A DNA stretch of 64,000 nt, from positions 186,001 to 250,000 of the forward strand of contig NZ_CP012830.1 in NCBI RefSeq assembly GCF_001307155.1. Direction: 5' to 3'. The stretch comes from Pseudomonas fluorescens (GTDB taxonomy: Bacteria; Pseudomonadota; Gammaproteobacteria; Pseudomonadales; Pseudomonadaceae). The notes beneath the pieces are model-generated. The model had not been told where the DNA came from. It was given only the letters and a program-made list of their open reading frames with translations, and made no database searches. The position numbers were made by a program, and so were the translations under genes. Position 1 is the first letter of the stretch; every line of letters begins with the position of its first letter. Below, in pieces: positions 9,134 to 19,348 of the stretch.

Positions 9134-11509
9134 TCAGACTTCAGCCTGACCTTCAGCCAGGAAGAACCAGGTTTCCAGTACGGAATCGGGGTTCAACGAA
9201 ACGCTTTCGATACCCTGTTCCATCAGCCACTTGGCCAGGTCTGGGTGGTCGGAAGGGCCCTGGCCGCAAATACCGATGTATTTGCCGGCCTTGTTACAGG
9301 CCTGAATCGCGTTGGACAGCAGCTTCTTGACCGCTGGATTACGCTCGTCGAACAGATGCGCGATGATCCCGGAGTCGCGGTCCAGGCCCAGAGTCAGCTG
9401 GGTCAGGTCGTTGGAGCCGATGGAGAAACCGTCGAAGAACTCGAGGAACTCTTCAGCAAGGATCGCGTTGGACGGCAGTTCGCACATCATGATGACGCGC
9501 AGACCGTTTTCGCCACGGGCCAGGCCGTTTTCGGCCAACAGCTCCACAACCTGGCTGGCTTCGCCCAGGGTACGGACGAACGGCACCATGATTTCGACGT
9601 TGGTCAGGCCCATCTCATTGCGCACGCGTTTCAGCGCACGGCATTCGAGTTCGAAGCAGTCACGGAACGACTCGCTGATGTAACGCGAAGCGCCACGGAA
9701 GCCCAGCATCGGGTTTTCCTCTTCCGGCTCGTAGAGCTTGCCGCCGATCAGGTTGGCGTATTCGTTGGACTTGAAGTCCGACAGACGCACGATGACCTTT
9801 TTCGGCCAGAACGCGGCAGCCAGGGTGCTGATGCCCTCGACCAGTTTCTCGACGTAGAAGCCGACCGGATCGTTGTATCCGGCAATGCGCTTGTCGACGC
9901 TTTCCTTGATTTCCAACGGCAGGCCGTCGTAGTTCAGCAGTGCTTTAGGGTGCACGCCGATCATGCGGTTGATGATGAACTCCAGACGGGCCAGGCCCAC
10001 ACCGGCGTTCGGCAACTGCGCGAAATCGAAGGCGCGATCCGGGTTACCGACGTTCATCATGATTTTGAACGGCAGTTCCGGCATGGCGTCGACGGAGTTT
10101 TTCTTGATGTCGAAGCCCAGCTCGCCTTCGAAGATGAAGCCGGTGTCGCCTTCAGCGCAGGAAACGGTCACGCCCTGGCCGTCTTTCAACAGCTCGGTGG
10201 CGTTACCGCAACCCACGACGGCCGGGATCCCCAGCTCACGCGCAATAATCGCCGCGTGGCAGGTACGGCCGCCACGATTGGTGACGATGGCGCTGGCGCG
10301 CTTCATGACCGGTTCCCAGTCCGGGTCGGTCATGTCGGAAACCAGAACGTCGCCCGGCTGGACTTTGTCCATCTCGGAAACGTCTTTGATGATGCGCACT
10401 TTACCGGCGCCGATGCGCTGGCCGATGGCGCGACCTTCCACCAGCACGGTGCCGGTTTCTTTCAGCAGGTAACGTTCCATGACGTTGGCGTGGGTACGGC
10501 TTTTCACGGTTTCAGGGCGAGCCTGAACGATGTACAGCTTGCCGTCGTCACCGTCTTTGGCCCATTCGATGTCCATCGGGCACTTGTAGTGCTTCTCGAT
10601 GATCATCGCCTGCTTGGCCAGTTCACTGACTTCAGCATCGGTCAGGCAGAAACGTGCGCGCTCGGCCTTGTCGACATCGACCGTCTTGACCGAACGACCA
10701 GCCTTGGCTTCGTCGCCGTAGATCATCTTGATGGCTTTGCTGCCCAGGTTACGGCGCAGGATCGCTGGACGCCCGGCTGCCAACGTGCCTTTGTGGACGT
10801 AGAACTCATCCGGGTTCACCGCGCCTTGTACGACGGTTTCGCCCAGGCCGTAGGCGCCGGTGATAAACACAACGTCACGGAAGCCGGATTCGGTATCGAG
10901 GGTGAACATTACGCCGGCAGTACCGGTTTCCGAACGGACCATGCGCTGTACGCCGGCCGACAGGGCAACCAGTTTATGGTCGAAGCCCTGGTGCACGCGG
11001 TAGGAAATGGCACGGTCGTTGAACAGGGAAGCAAATACTTCCTTGGCAGCGCGAATGACGTTTTCGACGCCGCGGATGTTCAGGAAGGTTTCCTGCTGAC
11101 CGGCGAAGGAAGCGTCCGGCAAGTCTTCGGCCGTTGCCGAAGAGCGCACGGCCACGGCCATGTCCGGGTTACCGGCCGACAGCGTGGCGAACGCGGTGCG
11201 GATTTCGGCGTTGAGCTTCTCCGGAAACTCGGCTTCCATGATCCATTGACGGATTTGCGCACCGGTTTTCGCCAGGGCGTTCACGTCGTCAACGTCCAGC
11301 GCGTCGAGGGCTGCGTGGATCTGGTCGTTCAAACCACTTAATTCGAGAAAATCACGATAAGCCTGAGCCGTCGTGGCGAAGCCACCCGGGACCGATACAC
11401 CGGCACCTGCAAGATTACTGATCATCTCGCCCAGGGATGCGTTCTTGCCCCCCACATGCTCTACATCCTGGACGCCGAGCTTATCGAGGGAAACTACGTA
11501 CTCTACCAA
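9134..11509 (-). CDS. ppsA: Phosphoenolpyruvate synthase
   Basis: Converts pyruvate + ATP + water to PEP + AMP + phosphate, the gluconeogenic entry from pyruvate. 791 residues, full length. Seen: N-terminal nucleotide-binding domain ([31 protein letters not shown]), swivelling phosphohistidine domain with the catalytic histidine in [18 protein letters not shown], and the C-terminal PEP-binding barrel ending [14 protein letters not shown] with the catalytic cysteine in GICGQGPS. The start is TTG ([11 protein letters not shown] after it), preceded by GGAGAGATCACC; this rare start agrees with the conserved N-terminus. It is divergent from ppsR, its own post-translational regulator. Confidence 0.97.
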   Translation of the reverse strand: MVEYVVSLDKLGVQDVEHVGGKNASLGEMISNLAGAGVSVPGGFATTAQAYRDFLELSGLNDQIHAALDALDVDDVNALAKTGAQIRQWIMEAEFPEKLNAEIRTAFATLSAGNPDMAVAVRSSATAEDLPDASFAGQQETFLNIRGVENVIRAAKEVFASLFNDRAISYRVHQGFDHKLVALSAGVQRMVRSETGTAGVMFTLDTESGFRDVVFITGAYGLGETVVQGAVNPDEFYVHKGTLAAGRPAILRRNLGSKAIKMIYGDEAKAGRSVKTVDVDKAERARFCLTDAEVSELAKQAMIIEKHYKCPMDIEWAKDGDDGKLYIVQARPETVKSRTHANVMERYLLKETGTVLVEGRAIGQRIGAGKVRIIKDVSEMDKVQPGDVLVSDMTDPDWEPVMKRASAIVTNRGGRTCHAAIIARELGIPAVVGCGNATELLKDGQGVTVSCAEGDTGFIFEGELGFDIKKNSVDAMPELPFKIMMNVGNPDRAFDFAQLPNAGVGLARLEFIINRMIGVHPKALLNYDGLPLEIKESVDKRIAGYNDPVGFYVEKLVEGISTLAAAFWPKKVIVRLSDFKSNEYANLIGGKLYEPEEENPMLGFRGASRYISESFRDCFELECRALKRVRNEMGLTNVEIMVPFVRTLGEASQVVELLAENGLARGENGLRVIMMCELPSNAILAEEFLEFFDGFSIGSNDLTQLTLGLDRDSGIIAHLFDERNPAVKKLLSNAIQACNKAGKYIGICGQGPSDHPDLAKWLMEQGIESVSLNPDSVLETWFFLAEGQAEV

Positions 11510-11685
11510 GGTGATCTCTCCACTAACTGTGTTGGAAAAGCTCAGGGCGCCGGCAGCTCATCAGGAGCATTTGCCAGCAATATGGCCTGGACCTGGAAAA
11601 TAAGTGAGAATGCGGGCCAATCCAGGCCGACAAACCGCGCCTATCATATCCAAGAATCGTCACCAGCTTAAGGCCCAAGGCGCAA
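11510..11685. promoter_or_regulatory. Divergent ppsA/ppsR promoter region
   Basis: 176 bp between the TTG start of ppsA and the ATG of ppsR must hold both promoters. A leader containing GGAGAGATCACC precedes ppsA. I could not assign -35/-10 boxes or a known operator with confidence. Confidence 0.5.
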
Positions 11686-12504
11686 ATGAAACGATCTGCT
11701 TTCTTTATCTCCGATGGCACGGGCATTACAGCCGAAACCCTGGGTCAAAGCCTGTTGGCGCAGTTCGAAAACATTACCTTCAGCAAAGTCATACGACCGT
11801 ACATCGACAACGTGGACAAAGCGCGGGCCATGGTACAACAAATCAATATGGCCGCCGAAAAGGACGGATTTCGTCCGATCATCTTCGACACGATCGTCAA
11901 CCAGGATATTCGTGAGATCCTCGCGACCTCCAATGGTTTCATGATCGACATTTTCTCGACCTTCCTCGCGCCGCTCGAGCAGGAACTGAGCGAACACTCG
12001 TCGTATTCGGTCGGCAAGTCCCACTCCATTGGCCACAACTCCAATTACATGGAGCGTATCGAGGCAGTGAACTTCGCCCTCGACAACGACGACGGCGCCC
12101 GCACCCACTATTACGACAAGGCCGACCTGATCCTGGTCGGTGTGTCACGCTGCGGCAAAACCCCGACCTGCCTGTACATGGCCATGCAATTCGGCATTCG
12201 CGCGGCCAACTACCCGCTGACCGAAGACGACATGGAGCGCCTGCAACTGCCATCGGCGTTGCGCGCCCACAAGCACAAGCTGTTTGGCCTGACCATCGAT
12301 CCGGACCGTCTCACCGCGATCCGCAACGAACGCAAGCCCAATAGCCGCTACTCGAGCTACGCCCAGTGCGAGTTCGAAGTGCGTGAAGTCGAAAACCTGT
12401 TCCGCCGCGAGAACATCGCACACATCAACTCCACGCATTTTTCCGTGGAAGAGATTTCGGCGAAGATCCTGGTGGAAAAAGGCGTCGAGCGGCGCTTCAA
12501 GTAG
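11686..12504 (+). CDS. ppsR: PEP synthase regulatory protein (ADP-dependent kinase/phosphotransferase)
   Basis: DUF299-family bifunctional enzyme that inactivates PEP synthase by ADP-dependent threonine phosphorylation and reactivates it by phosphate-dependent dephosphorylation. 272 residues. Seen: the conserved N-terminus [19 protein letters not shown], central [20 protein letters not shown], and the P-loop-like [17 protein letters not shown] near residue 150. The gene is divergent from ppsA and convergent with prpD, 20 bp away. Start ATG 11686 has AAGGCGCAA upstream. Confidence 0.96.
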   Translation: MKRSAFFISDGTGITAETLGQSLLAQFENITFSKVIRPYIDNVDKARAMVQQINMAAEKDGFRPIIFDTIVNQDIREILATSNGFMIDIFSTFLAPLEQELSEHSSYSVGKSHSIGHNSNYMERIEAVNFALDNDDGARTHYYDKADLILVGVSRCGKTPTCLYMAMQFGIRAANYPLTEDDMERLQLPSALRAHKHKLFGLTIDPDRLTAIRNERKPNSRYSSYAQCEFEVREVENLFRRENIAHINSTHFSVEEISAKILVEKGVERRFK

Positions 12505-12524
12505 GAGCTGCCGCGGGTTCAGCT

Positions 12525-14009
12525 TCAGATCACGAAGAGATCCATGAAACGGTTAACCGGCGTAGCCTCGAGTTTTGCCTGATCCTGGCACAAGGCAAAG
12601 ATCTGCGCCGACCGTTGTGCAGTGAAGCGCGTCGCCAGATTGGCCTTGAACTTGTCCTCCAGCAAGGGAATGCCCTCGGCGCGGCGACGACGATGACCAA
12701 TCGGGTATTCGACCACCACTTGTCCGGTGCTTGAGCCGTCCTTGAAGAACACTTGCAAGGCGTTGGCGATAGAGCGCTTGTCAGCCTCCAGGTACTCGCG
12801 GGTGTAACGCGGGTCTTCGACGATGACCATCTTCTTGCGCAACTCGTCGATGATCGGGTGCGCGGCGTGAAACTGGTCTTCGTACTGTTCAGCCACCAGA
12901 GTGCCGAAGGCCAGCGGCACGGCGGTCATGTACTGGATGCAGTGATCGCGGTCGGCGGCATTGGCCAGTTGGCCGACCTTGGAAATGATACGAATCGCCG
13001 ACTCGTGAGTGGTGATAACGATCTTGTCGATTTCATCCAGACGATTGCTCACCTGCGGGTGCAGGGTCACCGCCGCTTCGCAAGCGGTTTGCGCGTGAAA
13101 CTCGGCCGGGAAGCTGATCTTGAACAGCACGTTTTCCATCACGTAGGTGCCGTACTTCTGCGAGAGGCTGAACGTACGTTTATCGGCGGGCTTGAGCGCC
13201 AGGTCCTTGTTGGTGTGGCTGAACAGCACGTCGTAGAAACCCCACTGCGGCGCGGTCAACACACCCGGAATGCCCATCTCGCCACGCATGGCGATGTCCG
13301 CCAACCGCACGCCACGACTGGAGGCATCGCCCGCTGCCCAGGACTTGCGCGAACCGGCGTTCGGCGCATGACGGTAAGTGCGCAGTGCCTGACCATCGAC
13401 AAACGCGTGGGACAGCGCCGCCAACAGTTGCTCGCGATTGGCACCCATCAGTTTCGCGGTCACCGCCGTCGAGGCGACTTTGACCAGCAGCACATGGTCC
13501 AGGCCAACCCGGTTGAAGGAGTTCTCCAGGGCAATCACACCCTGAATCTCGTGGGCCATGATCATCGCGTCCAGCACCGCTCGCATGGTCAGCGGCGCAT
13601 CGCCATTGGCCACGCGTTTTTGCGACAGGTGGTCGGCAACCGCGAGGATCCCGCCGAGGTTATCGGACGGATGGCCCCACTCGGCAGCCAGCCAGGTGTC
13701 GTTGTAATCGAGCCAGCGGACGATACAGCCGATGTCCCACGCCGCTTTTACCGGGTCGAGACGAAAATGGGTGCCGGGAACACGTGCGCCAAAAGGCACG
13801 ACTGTGCCTTCAACGATAGGACCCAAGTGTTTGGTGCATTCGGGAAAGCGCAGGGCCAACAGGCCGCAACCGAGGGTGTCCATCAGGCAATTGCGGGCGG
13901 TGTCCAGCGCCTCTTTGGACTCGATCTTGAAATTGAGAACGTAATCGGCAATGTCCTGCAGGACCTTGTCGTAGTCGGGACGAATGTTCAGGTCGACGTT
14001 GGCGCTCAT
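12525..14009 (-). CDS. prpD: 2-methylcitrate dehydratase
   Basis: MmgE/PrpD-family enzyme; dehydrates 2-methylcitrate in the propionate-degrading methylcitrate cycle. 494 residues from ATG 14009, which follows GGAGGAAACCAAAC; a longer frame upstream is not supported. Seen: [58 protein letters not shown], and the C-terminal half with [20 protein letters not shown]. It is the last gene of the operon. Because acnD/prpF are also present, PrpD may be a backup or act on a different methylcitrate isomer than the AcnD/PrpF route, as is known for strains carrying both. Confidence 0.96.
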   Translation of the reverse strand: MSANVDLNIRPDYDKVLQDIADYVLNFKIESKEALDTARNCLMDTLGCGLLALRFPECTKHLGPIVEGTVVPFGARVPGTHFRLDPVKAAWDIGCIVRWLDYNDTWLAAEWGHPSDNLGGILAVADHLSQKRVANGDAPLTMRAVLDAMIMAHEIQGVIALENSFNRVGLDHVLLVKVASTAVTAKLMGANREQLLAALSHAFVDGQALRTYRHAPNAGSRKSWAAGDASSRGVRLADIAMRGEMGIPGVLTAPQWGFYDVLFSHTNKDLALKPADKRTFSLSQKYGTYVMENVLFKISFPAEFHAQTACEAAVTLHPQVSNRLDEIDKIVITTHESAIRIISKVGQLANAADRDHCIQYMTAVPLAFGTLVAEQYEDQFHAAHPIIDELRKKMVIVEDPRYTREYLEADKRSIANALQVFFKDGSSTGQVVVEYPIGHRRRRAEGIPLLEDKFKANLATRFTAQRSAQIFALCQDQAKLEATPVNRFMDLFVI

Positions 14010-14047
14010 GTTTGGTTTCCTCCGCAAATGGACGGACCTGCGACGCG

Positions 14048-14082
14048 CTCCGTAGCAGCTGGCGAAGCCTGCTGCTACGGAG
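14048..14082. repeat. Palindromic REP-like element between prpF and prpD
   Basis: Perfect 12-bp inverted repeat CTCCGTAGCAGC / GCTGCTACGGAG with an 11-nt loop (TGGCGAAGCCT). The core GCAGCTGGCGAAGCCTGCTG recurs near 39983-40006, and TGGCGAAGCCTGC recurs near 46146, so this is a dispersed repeat family and not a gene-specific site. It may protect or attenuate the prp transcript. Confidence 0.75.
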
Positions 14083-14113
14083 ACTGCGTTCACCCTGCTG
14101 TTTCAGCCCCCCC

Positions 14114-15304
14114 TCAGAAAGAATCGCCCGGCACGCGCACCCAGCCTTCCATCAATACTCGCGCACTGCGGCTCATGATGGCTTTGGTCACGGTCCATTC
14201 GCCATCGACCTGTTGGGCTTCGGCGCCCACGCGCAAGGTGCCGGACGGATGCCCGAAGCGCACCGCGTTGCGAGGAATACCGCCCGCGGCGAGGTTGACC
14301 AGCGTGCCGTCAATCGCTGCCGCGGTGCCAATCGCTACGGCAGCCGTGCCCATCATCGCGTGGTGCAACTTGCCCATGGACAGTGCCCGAACTAACAGGT
14401 CGACATCGCCTGCCGCCACCGGCTTGCCGCTGGAAGCGAGGTAATCGGCAGGCCGTGCGACGAACGCCACCTTGGGGGTGTGCTGACGCTTGGCGGCGTC
14501 TTCAAGATTCTGGATCAGCCCCATGCGCAGCGCGCCATACGCACGAATGGTCTCGAACATCGCCAGCGCTTTCGGGTCGCCGTTGATATCGCCCTGCAAC
14601 TCGGTGCCGGTGTAGCCGATGGCTTCGGCGTTAACGAAGATGGTCGGAATGCCGGCGTTGATCATGGTCACCTTGAGCGTGCCGACACCGGGCACTTCCA
14701 GGTCATCGACCAGGTTGCCGGTCGGGAACATCGAGCCGCCTGCGCCCTCTTCCTCGGCCGCCGGGTTCATGAATTCGAGCTGCACTTCAGCGGCCGGAAA
14801 AGTCACGCCATCGAGTTCGAAATCACCGGTTTCCTGCACCGCGCCGTCAGTGATCGGCACGTGGGCAATGATGGTCTTGCCGATATTGGCCTGCCAGATG
14901 CGCACCACCGCGATACCGTTACGTGGAACGCGACTGGCCTCGACCAGACCGCTGCTGATGGCGAACGAACCGACCGCCGCCGAGAGGTTGCCGCAGTTAC
15001 CGCTCCAGTCGACAAAAGGCTTGTCGATGGAGACCTGACCGAACAGGTAATCGACATCGTGATCGGCCTTGATGCTCTTGGACACGATCACCGTTTTGCT
15101 GGTGCTGGAGGTCGCCCCGCCCATACCGTCGATTTGCTTTTCATACGGGTCAGGGCTGCCGATCACTCGCAACAACAGCGCATCGCGGGACGGGCCCGGA
15201 ACCTGCGCCGATTCAGGCAGGTCTTGCAGGCTGAAGAACACGCCTTTGCTGGTGCCGCCGCGCATATAGGTGGCAGGGATCTTGATCTGAGGTACGTGGA
15301 CCAT
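14114..15304 (-). CDS. prpF: 2-methylaconitate cis-trans isomerase
   Basis: Isomerises 2-methyl-trans-aconitate made by AcnD to the cis form used by aconitase. 396 residues from ATG 15304 (MVHVPQIKIPATYMRGGTSKG), the family length. Seen: YMRGGTSKGVFFSLQDLP with the catalytic region, GGATSSTSKTVIVSKS, and the diaminopimelate-epimerase-like cysteine in DWSGNCGNLSAAVG. It starts 54 bp downstream of the acnD stop and carries AAGGAACATT before its start codon. Part of the prp operon. Confidence 0.96.
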   Translation of the reverse strand: MVHVPQIKIPATYMRGGTSKGVFFSLQDLPESAQVPGPSRDALLLRVIGSPDPYEKQIDGMGGATSSTSKTVIVSKSIKADHDVDYLFGQVSIDKPFVDWSGNCGNLSAAVGSFAISSGLVEASRVPRNGIAVVRIWQANIGKTIIAHVPITDGAVQETGDFELDGVTFPAAEVQLEFMNPAAEEEGAGGSMFPTGNLVDDLEVPGVGTLKVTMINAGIPTIFVNAEAIGYTGTELQGDINGDPKALAMFETIRAYGALRMGLIQNLEDAAKRQHTPKVAFVARPADYLASSGKPVAAGDVDLLVRALSMGKLHHAMMGTAAVAIGTAAAIDGTLVNLAAGGIPRNAVRFGHPSGTLRVGAEAQQVDGEWTVTKAIMSRSARVLMEGWVRVPGDSF

Positions 15305-15358
15305 AATGTTCCTTATGCGCCGGAGCAGGACGTCACCGCCCTGCCCCGGCAAGTCGCG

Positions 15359-17953
15359 TTAGACAGCAACAGCCGATTCAAGGAAGTCCTGGGCGAAACG
15401 CTGCAACACGCCGCCGGCTTCATAGATCGAGACTTCTTCAGCCGTGTCGAGACGGCAGGTCACCGGCACCGACACCTGCTCACCGTTCTTGCGGGTAATA
15501 ACCAGGGTCAGCGTGGCACGCGGCGTGCGCTCGCCGATCACATCGAAAGTTTCAGTGCCGTCGATGCCCAGCGTCTTGCGGTCGGTGCCCGGCTTGAACT
15601 CCAGCGGCAACACGCCCATGCCCACCAGGTTGGTGCGGTGGATGCGCTCGAAACCTTCGGCAGCGATGGCTTCGACACCGGCCAGACGCACACCCTTGGC
15701 CGCCCAGTCGCGGGACGAACCCTGACCGTAGTCGGCGCCGGCGATGATGATCAGCGGCTGCTTGCGCTCCATGTAGGTTTCGATAGCTTCCCACATGCGC
15801 ATGACCTGGCCTTCCGGCTCGACACGCGCCAGCGAACCCTGCTTGACCTTGCCATTTTCCTGAACCATTTCGTTGAACAGTTTCGGGTTGGCGAACGTCG
15901 CGCGTTGCGCAGTCAAGTGGTCACCGCGGTGTGTCGCGTAGGAGTTGAAGTCCTCTTCCGGCAAGCCCATTTTCGCCAGGTATTCGCCAGCGGCGCTGTC
16001 GAGCATGATGGCGTTGGACGGCGACAGGTGATCGGTGGTGATGTTGTCCGGCAGCACCGCCAGCGGGCGCATGCCCTTGAGCGGACGCGCCCCGGCCAGT
16101 GCGCCTTCCCAGTACGGTGGACGACGGATGTAGGTGCTCATCTCGCGCCAGTCGTACAACGGTTTGACTTTCGGGCCGGTGTCTTCGTGGATGGCGAACA
16201 TCGGGATGTAGACCTGACGGAACTGCTCCGGCTTGACCGATGCCTTGACCACTGCGTCGATCTCTTCGTCGCTCGGCCAGATGTCCTTCAGGCGGATTTC
16301 CTTGCCATCCGCCGACAGGCCCAACACGTCTTTTTCGATGTCGAAACGGATGGTCCCGGCAATCGCGTACGCCACTACGAGCGGCGGCGACGCAAGGAAC
16401 GCCTGTTTGGCGTACGGGTGAATCCGGCCATCGAAGTTGCGGTTACCCGACAACACGGCAGTGGCGTACAGGTCGCGGTCGATGATCTCTTGCTGGATCA
16501 CCGGGTCCAGCGCACCGGACATGCCGTTGCAGGTGGTGCAGGCGAATGCCACCACGCCGAAACCAAGCTGCTCCAGTTCAGAAGTCAGGCCGGCTTCATC
16601 GAGGTACAACGCCACGGTTTTCGAACCCGGTGCGAGGGACGATTTGACCCACGGCTTGCGGGTCAACCCGAGCTTATTGGCATTGCGTGCCAACAGGCCT
16701 GCAGCGATGACGTTGCGCGGGTTGCTGGTGTTGGTGCAACTGGTGATGGCGGCAATGATCACCGCGCCGTCCGGCATTTGGCCGGGCACATCGTCCCACT
16801 GGCCGGAGATGCCCTGGGCCGCGAGATCAGAGGTAGCGACACGGGCGTGAGGATTGCTCGGCCCCGCCATGTTGCGCACCACCGAAGACAGGTCGAAGGT
16901 CAAGCCGCGCTCGTATTGTGCGCCCTTCAGGCTATCGGCCCACAGGCCTGTGGTCTTGGCGTAATTCTCGACCAACTGCACCTGCTCGTCTTCACGGCCG
17001 GTGAGTTTCAGGTAGTCGATGGTCTGCTGGTCGATGTAGAACATCGCCGCGGTGGCGCCGTATTCCGGAGCCATGTTGGAAATGGTTGCACGGTCGCCGA
17101 GGGTCAGCGCGGAGGCGCCTTCACCGAAGAACTCCAGCCAGGCTCCAACGACTTTTTGCTTGCGCAGGAACTCAGTCAGAGCCAGCACCATGTCGGTGGC
17201 GGTGATGCCTGGTTGCAGCTTGCCGGTGAGTTCGACGCCGACACTTTCCGGCAGACGCATCCAGGAGGCACGACCGAGCATCACGCTTTCCGCCTCCAGA
17301 CCGCCAACACCGATGGCGATCACGCCCAGGGCATCGACATGCGGGGTGTGACTGTCGGTGCCGACGCAGGTATCCGGGAAGGCCACGCCGTCACGCACCT
17401 GGATCACCGGCGACATTTTCTCCAGGTTGATCTGGTGCATGATGCCGTTGCCTGGCGGGATCACGTCGACGTTCTTGAAAGCCTTCTTGGTCCAGTTGAT
17501 AAAGTGAAAACGGTCTTCATTACGACGGTCTTCGATGGCGCGGTTCTTTTCGAACGCTTCCGGATCGAAGCCACCGCGCTCGACGGCCAGGGAGTGGTCG
17601 ACGATCAATTGCGTCGGTACCACCGGGTTCACTTGCGCGGGATCACCACCTTGCAGGGCAATGGCATCACGCAGGCCAGCGAGGTCGACCAGGGCGGTCT
17701 GCCCAAGAATGTCGTGGCAGACCACGCGGGCCGGGAACCATGGGAAATCGAGGTCGCGTTTGCGCTCGATGAACTGTTTCAGGGATTCGGTGAGCGTGGC
17801 CGGGTCGCAGCGGCGCACCAGGTTTTCCGCCAGTACGCGAGAGGTGTACGGCAGGGTGTCATAGGCGCCGGGCTGGATGGCCTCGACTGCCGCGCGGGTG
17901 TCGAAGTAATCCAGATGGCTGCCGGGCAGCGATTTGCGGAAATCTGTGTTCAT
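15359..17953 (-). CDS. acnD: Fe/S-dependent 2-methylcitrate dehydratase
   Basis: Aconitase-family enzyme that dehydrates 2-methylcitrate to 2-methylaconitate. 864 residues from ATG 17953 (MNTDFRKSLPGSHL). Seen: DHSLAVERGGFDPEAFEKN and the FHFINWTKKAFKN region, GTDSHTPHVDALGVI, the [4Fe-4S] ligands at AITSCTNTSNPRN and the CTTCNGMSGALDP pair, and the C-terminal swivel domain (IIAGADYGQGSSRDWAAKG). A longer frame running to 18133 would translate through a REPIN and is not a real N-terminus. AcnD needs PrpF for activity, which is encoded next. Confidence 0.97.
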   Translation of the reverse strand: MNTDFRKSLPGSHLDYFDTRAAVEAIQPGAYDTLPYTSRVLAENLVRRCDPATLTESLKQFIERKRDLDFPWFPARVVCHDILGQTALVDLAGLRDAIALQGGDPAQVNPVVPTQLIVDHSLAVERGGFDPEAFEKNRAIEDRRNEDRFHFINWTKKAFKNVDVIPPGNGIMHQINLEKMSPVIQVRDGVAFPDTCVGTDSHTPHVDALGVIAIGVGGLEAESVMLGRASWMRLPESVGVELTGKLQPGITATDMVLALTEFLRKQKVVGAWLEFFGEGASALTLGDRATISNMAPEYGATAAMFYIDQQTIDYLKLTGREDEQVQLVENYAKTTGLWADSLKGAQYERGLTFDLSSVVRNMAGPSNPHARVATSDLAAQGISGQWDDVPGQMPDGAVIIAAITSCTNTSNPRNVIAAGLLARNANKLGLTRKPWVKSSLAPGSKTVALYLDEAGLTSELEQLGFGVVAFACTTCNGMSGALDPVIQQEIIDRDLYATAVLSGNRNFDGRIHPYAKQAFLASPPLVVAYAIAGTIRFDIEKDVLGLSADGKEIRLKDIWPSDEEIDAVVKASVKPEQFRQVYIPMFAIHEDTGPKVKPLYDWREMSTYIRRPPYWEGALAGARPLKGMRPLAVLPDNITTDHLSPSNAIMLDSAAGEYLAKMGLPEEDFNSYATHRGDHLTAQRATFANPKLFNEMVQENGKVKQGSLARVEPEGQVMRMWEAIETYMERKQPLIIIAGADYGQGSSRDWAAKGVRLAGVEAIAAEGFERIHRTNLVGMGVLPLEFKPGTDRKTLGIDGTETFDVIGERTPRATLTLVITRKNGEQVSVPVTCRLDTAEEVSIYEAGGVLQRFAQDFLESAVAV

Positions 17954-18018
17954 CGTCAAGACTCGGTCACGGTGATTACAAAAGGTGGGGCCTGGCGCCG
18001 GATTTGAAACCCGACCTT

Positions 18019-18111
18019 TGTAGGAGCCGAGCTTGCTCGCGATAGCGGTGTAACGGTTGACATCAATGTTGAGTGTCAGTCCGTCATCGCGAGCAAGCTC
18101 GGCTCCTACAA
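18019..18111. repeat. REPIN (paired inverted REPs) between prpC and acnD
   Basis: Two inverted REP arms (TGTAGGAGCCGAGCTTGCTC and its complement GAGCAAGCTCGGCTCCTACA) flank a 40-bp spacer. The spacer (GTAACGGTTGACATCAATGT...) is almost identical to that of the REPIN at 27621-27709. The element sits inside the prp operon and may stabilise or separate transcript segments. Confidence 0.9.
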
Positions 18112-18153
18112 GGGTTTTCGGTTCATTCAGCAAGCAGCGCCGGCACCTACCGG

Positions 18154-19281
18154 TCAGCGTTGTTCGATTGGCACGAACTTGCGCTGTTCGACGCCGACGT
18201 ATTCGGCGCTCGGGCGGATGATTCGGTTATTGGCACGCTGTTCGAACACATGCGCCGCCCAGCCGGTCAAGCGCGAGCAGACGAAAATCGGCGTGAACAG
18301 CTTGGTTGGAATGCCCATGAAGTGGTACGCCGAGGCATGGTAGAAGTCCGCGTTGGGGAACAGTTTCTTCTGTTCCCACATGGTCTTGTCGATGGCTTCG
18401 GACACCGGGAACAACACGGTGTCGCCGACTTCGTCAGAGAGCTTTTTCGACCAGCCCTTGATCACTTCATTACGCGGATCGTTGTCTTTGTAGATCGCGT
18501 GACCAAAACCCATGATCTTGTCTTTGCGCGCAAGCATGTCGAGGGTGCCTTTGATCGCCTCTTGCGGCGACGCGAAGCGCTCGATCATTTCCATCGCCGC
18601 TTCGTTGGCGCCGCCATGCAGCGGGCCGCGCAGGGAACCGATGGCCGCGGTAACGCAGGAGAACAGGTCGGACAAGGTCGATGCGCACACGCGGGCGGTG
18701 AAGGTCGATGCGTTGAACTCGTGTTCCGCATAAAGGATCAGCGAAACGTTCATCACCTTGACGTGCAGCTCGCTCGGCTTCTTGTCGTGCAGCAGGTGCA
18801 GGAAGTGCCCGCCAATCGACTCTTCATCGGTCACGCAGTTGATGCGTTTGCCGTCATGGCTGAAGCGATACCAGTAGCACATGATCGCCGGGAACGCGGC
18901 CAGCAGCCGGTCGGTTTTGTCATGTTGCTCGGAGAAGTCATGCTCCGGCTCAAGGTTGCCGAGGAACGAGCAACCGGTGCGCATCACGTCCATCGGGTGG
19001 GCGTCGGCCGGGATGCGTTCGAGCACTTCCTTCAGGGCTTGCGGCAGGTCACGCAGCTTGCTCAGTTTGTTGATGTAGGCGGCCAGTTGCGCCTTGTTCG
19101 GCAGTTCGCCGTACAACAGCATGTACGCCACTTCTTCAAAATGCGCCTGGGCCGCCAGTTCGCGAACGTCATAGCCGCGATAGGTCAGGCCTGCGCCCTC
19201 TTGCCCTACGGTGGACAATGCGGTTTGCCCGGCCACCTGGCCACGCAGACCGGCGCCACTCAATACTTTTGCTTCGGCCAT
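18154..19281 (-). CDS. prpC: 2-methylcitrate synthase
   Basis: Condenses propionyl-CoA with oxaloacetate to 2-methylcitrate; citrate synthase family. 375 residues from ATG 19281 (MAEAKVLSGAGLRGQVAG). Seen: TYRGYDVRELAAQAHFEEVA, LHGGANEAAMEMIE (catalytic histidine), GFGHAIYKDNDPRNEVIKGW (second catalytic histidine), and ending in FTPIFVCSRLTGWAAHVFEQ with the catalytic Asp region before it. The frame is open further to 19377, but the shorter start matches the family. It is 67 bp downstream of prpB. Confidence 0.97.
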   Translation of the reverse strand: MAEAKVLSGAGLRGQVAGQTALSTVGQEGAGLTYRGYDVRELAAQAHFEEVAYMLLYGELPNKAQLAAYINKLSKLRDLPQALKEVLERIPADAHPMDVMRTGCSFLGNLEPEHDFSEQHDKTDRLLAAFPAIMCYWYRFSHDGKRINCVTDEESIGGHFLHLLHDKKPSELHVKVMNVSLILYAEHEFNASTFTARVCASTLSDLFSCVTAAIGSLRGPLHGGANEAAMEMIERFASPQEAIKGTLDMLARKDKIMGFGHAIYKDNDPRNEVIKGWSKKLSDEVGDTVLFPVSEAIDKTMWEQKKLFPNADFYHASAYHFMGIPTKLFTPIFVCSRLTGWAAHVFEQRANNRIIRPSAEYVGVEQRKFVPIEQR

Positions 19282-19348
19282 TGCTGTCTCCAATCTTGAA
19301 TTTGTTAGGGAATCTGCAACATCTAAACGATGAATCGAGTATTGCCGA

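Noticed and set aside
9080..11341. 753-residue plus-strand ORF opposite ppsA
   Set aside because: It is the antisense shadow of ppsA, caused by GC-rich codon bias; it has no RBS and a His/Gln/Val-rich nonsense composition.
12753..14444. 563-residue plus-strand ORF
   Set aside because: Antisense of prpD and the prpF end; no domain, no RBS.
14480..18007. 1175-residue plus-strand ORF
   Set aside because: Antisense shadow of prpF and acnD; the minus-strand genes have all catalytic motifs.
17954..18133. N-terminal extension of acnD
   Set aside because: It would translate the REPIN; the conserved N-terminus begins at 17953.
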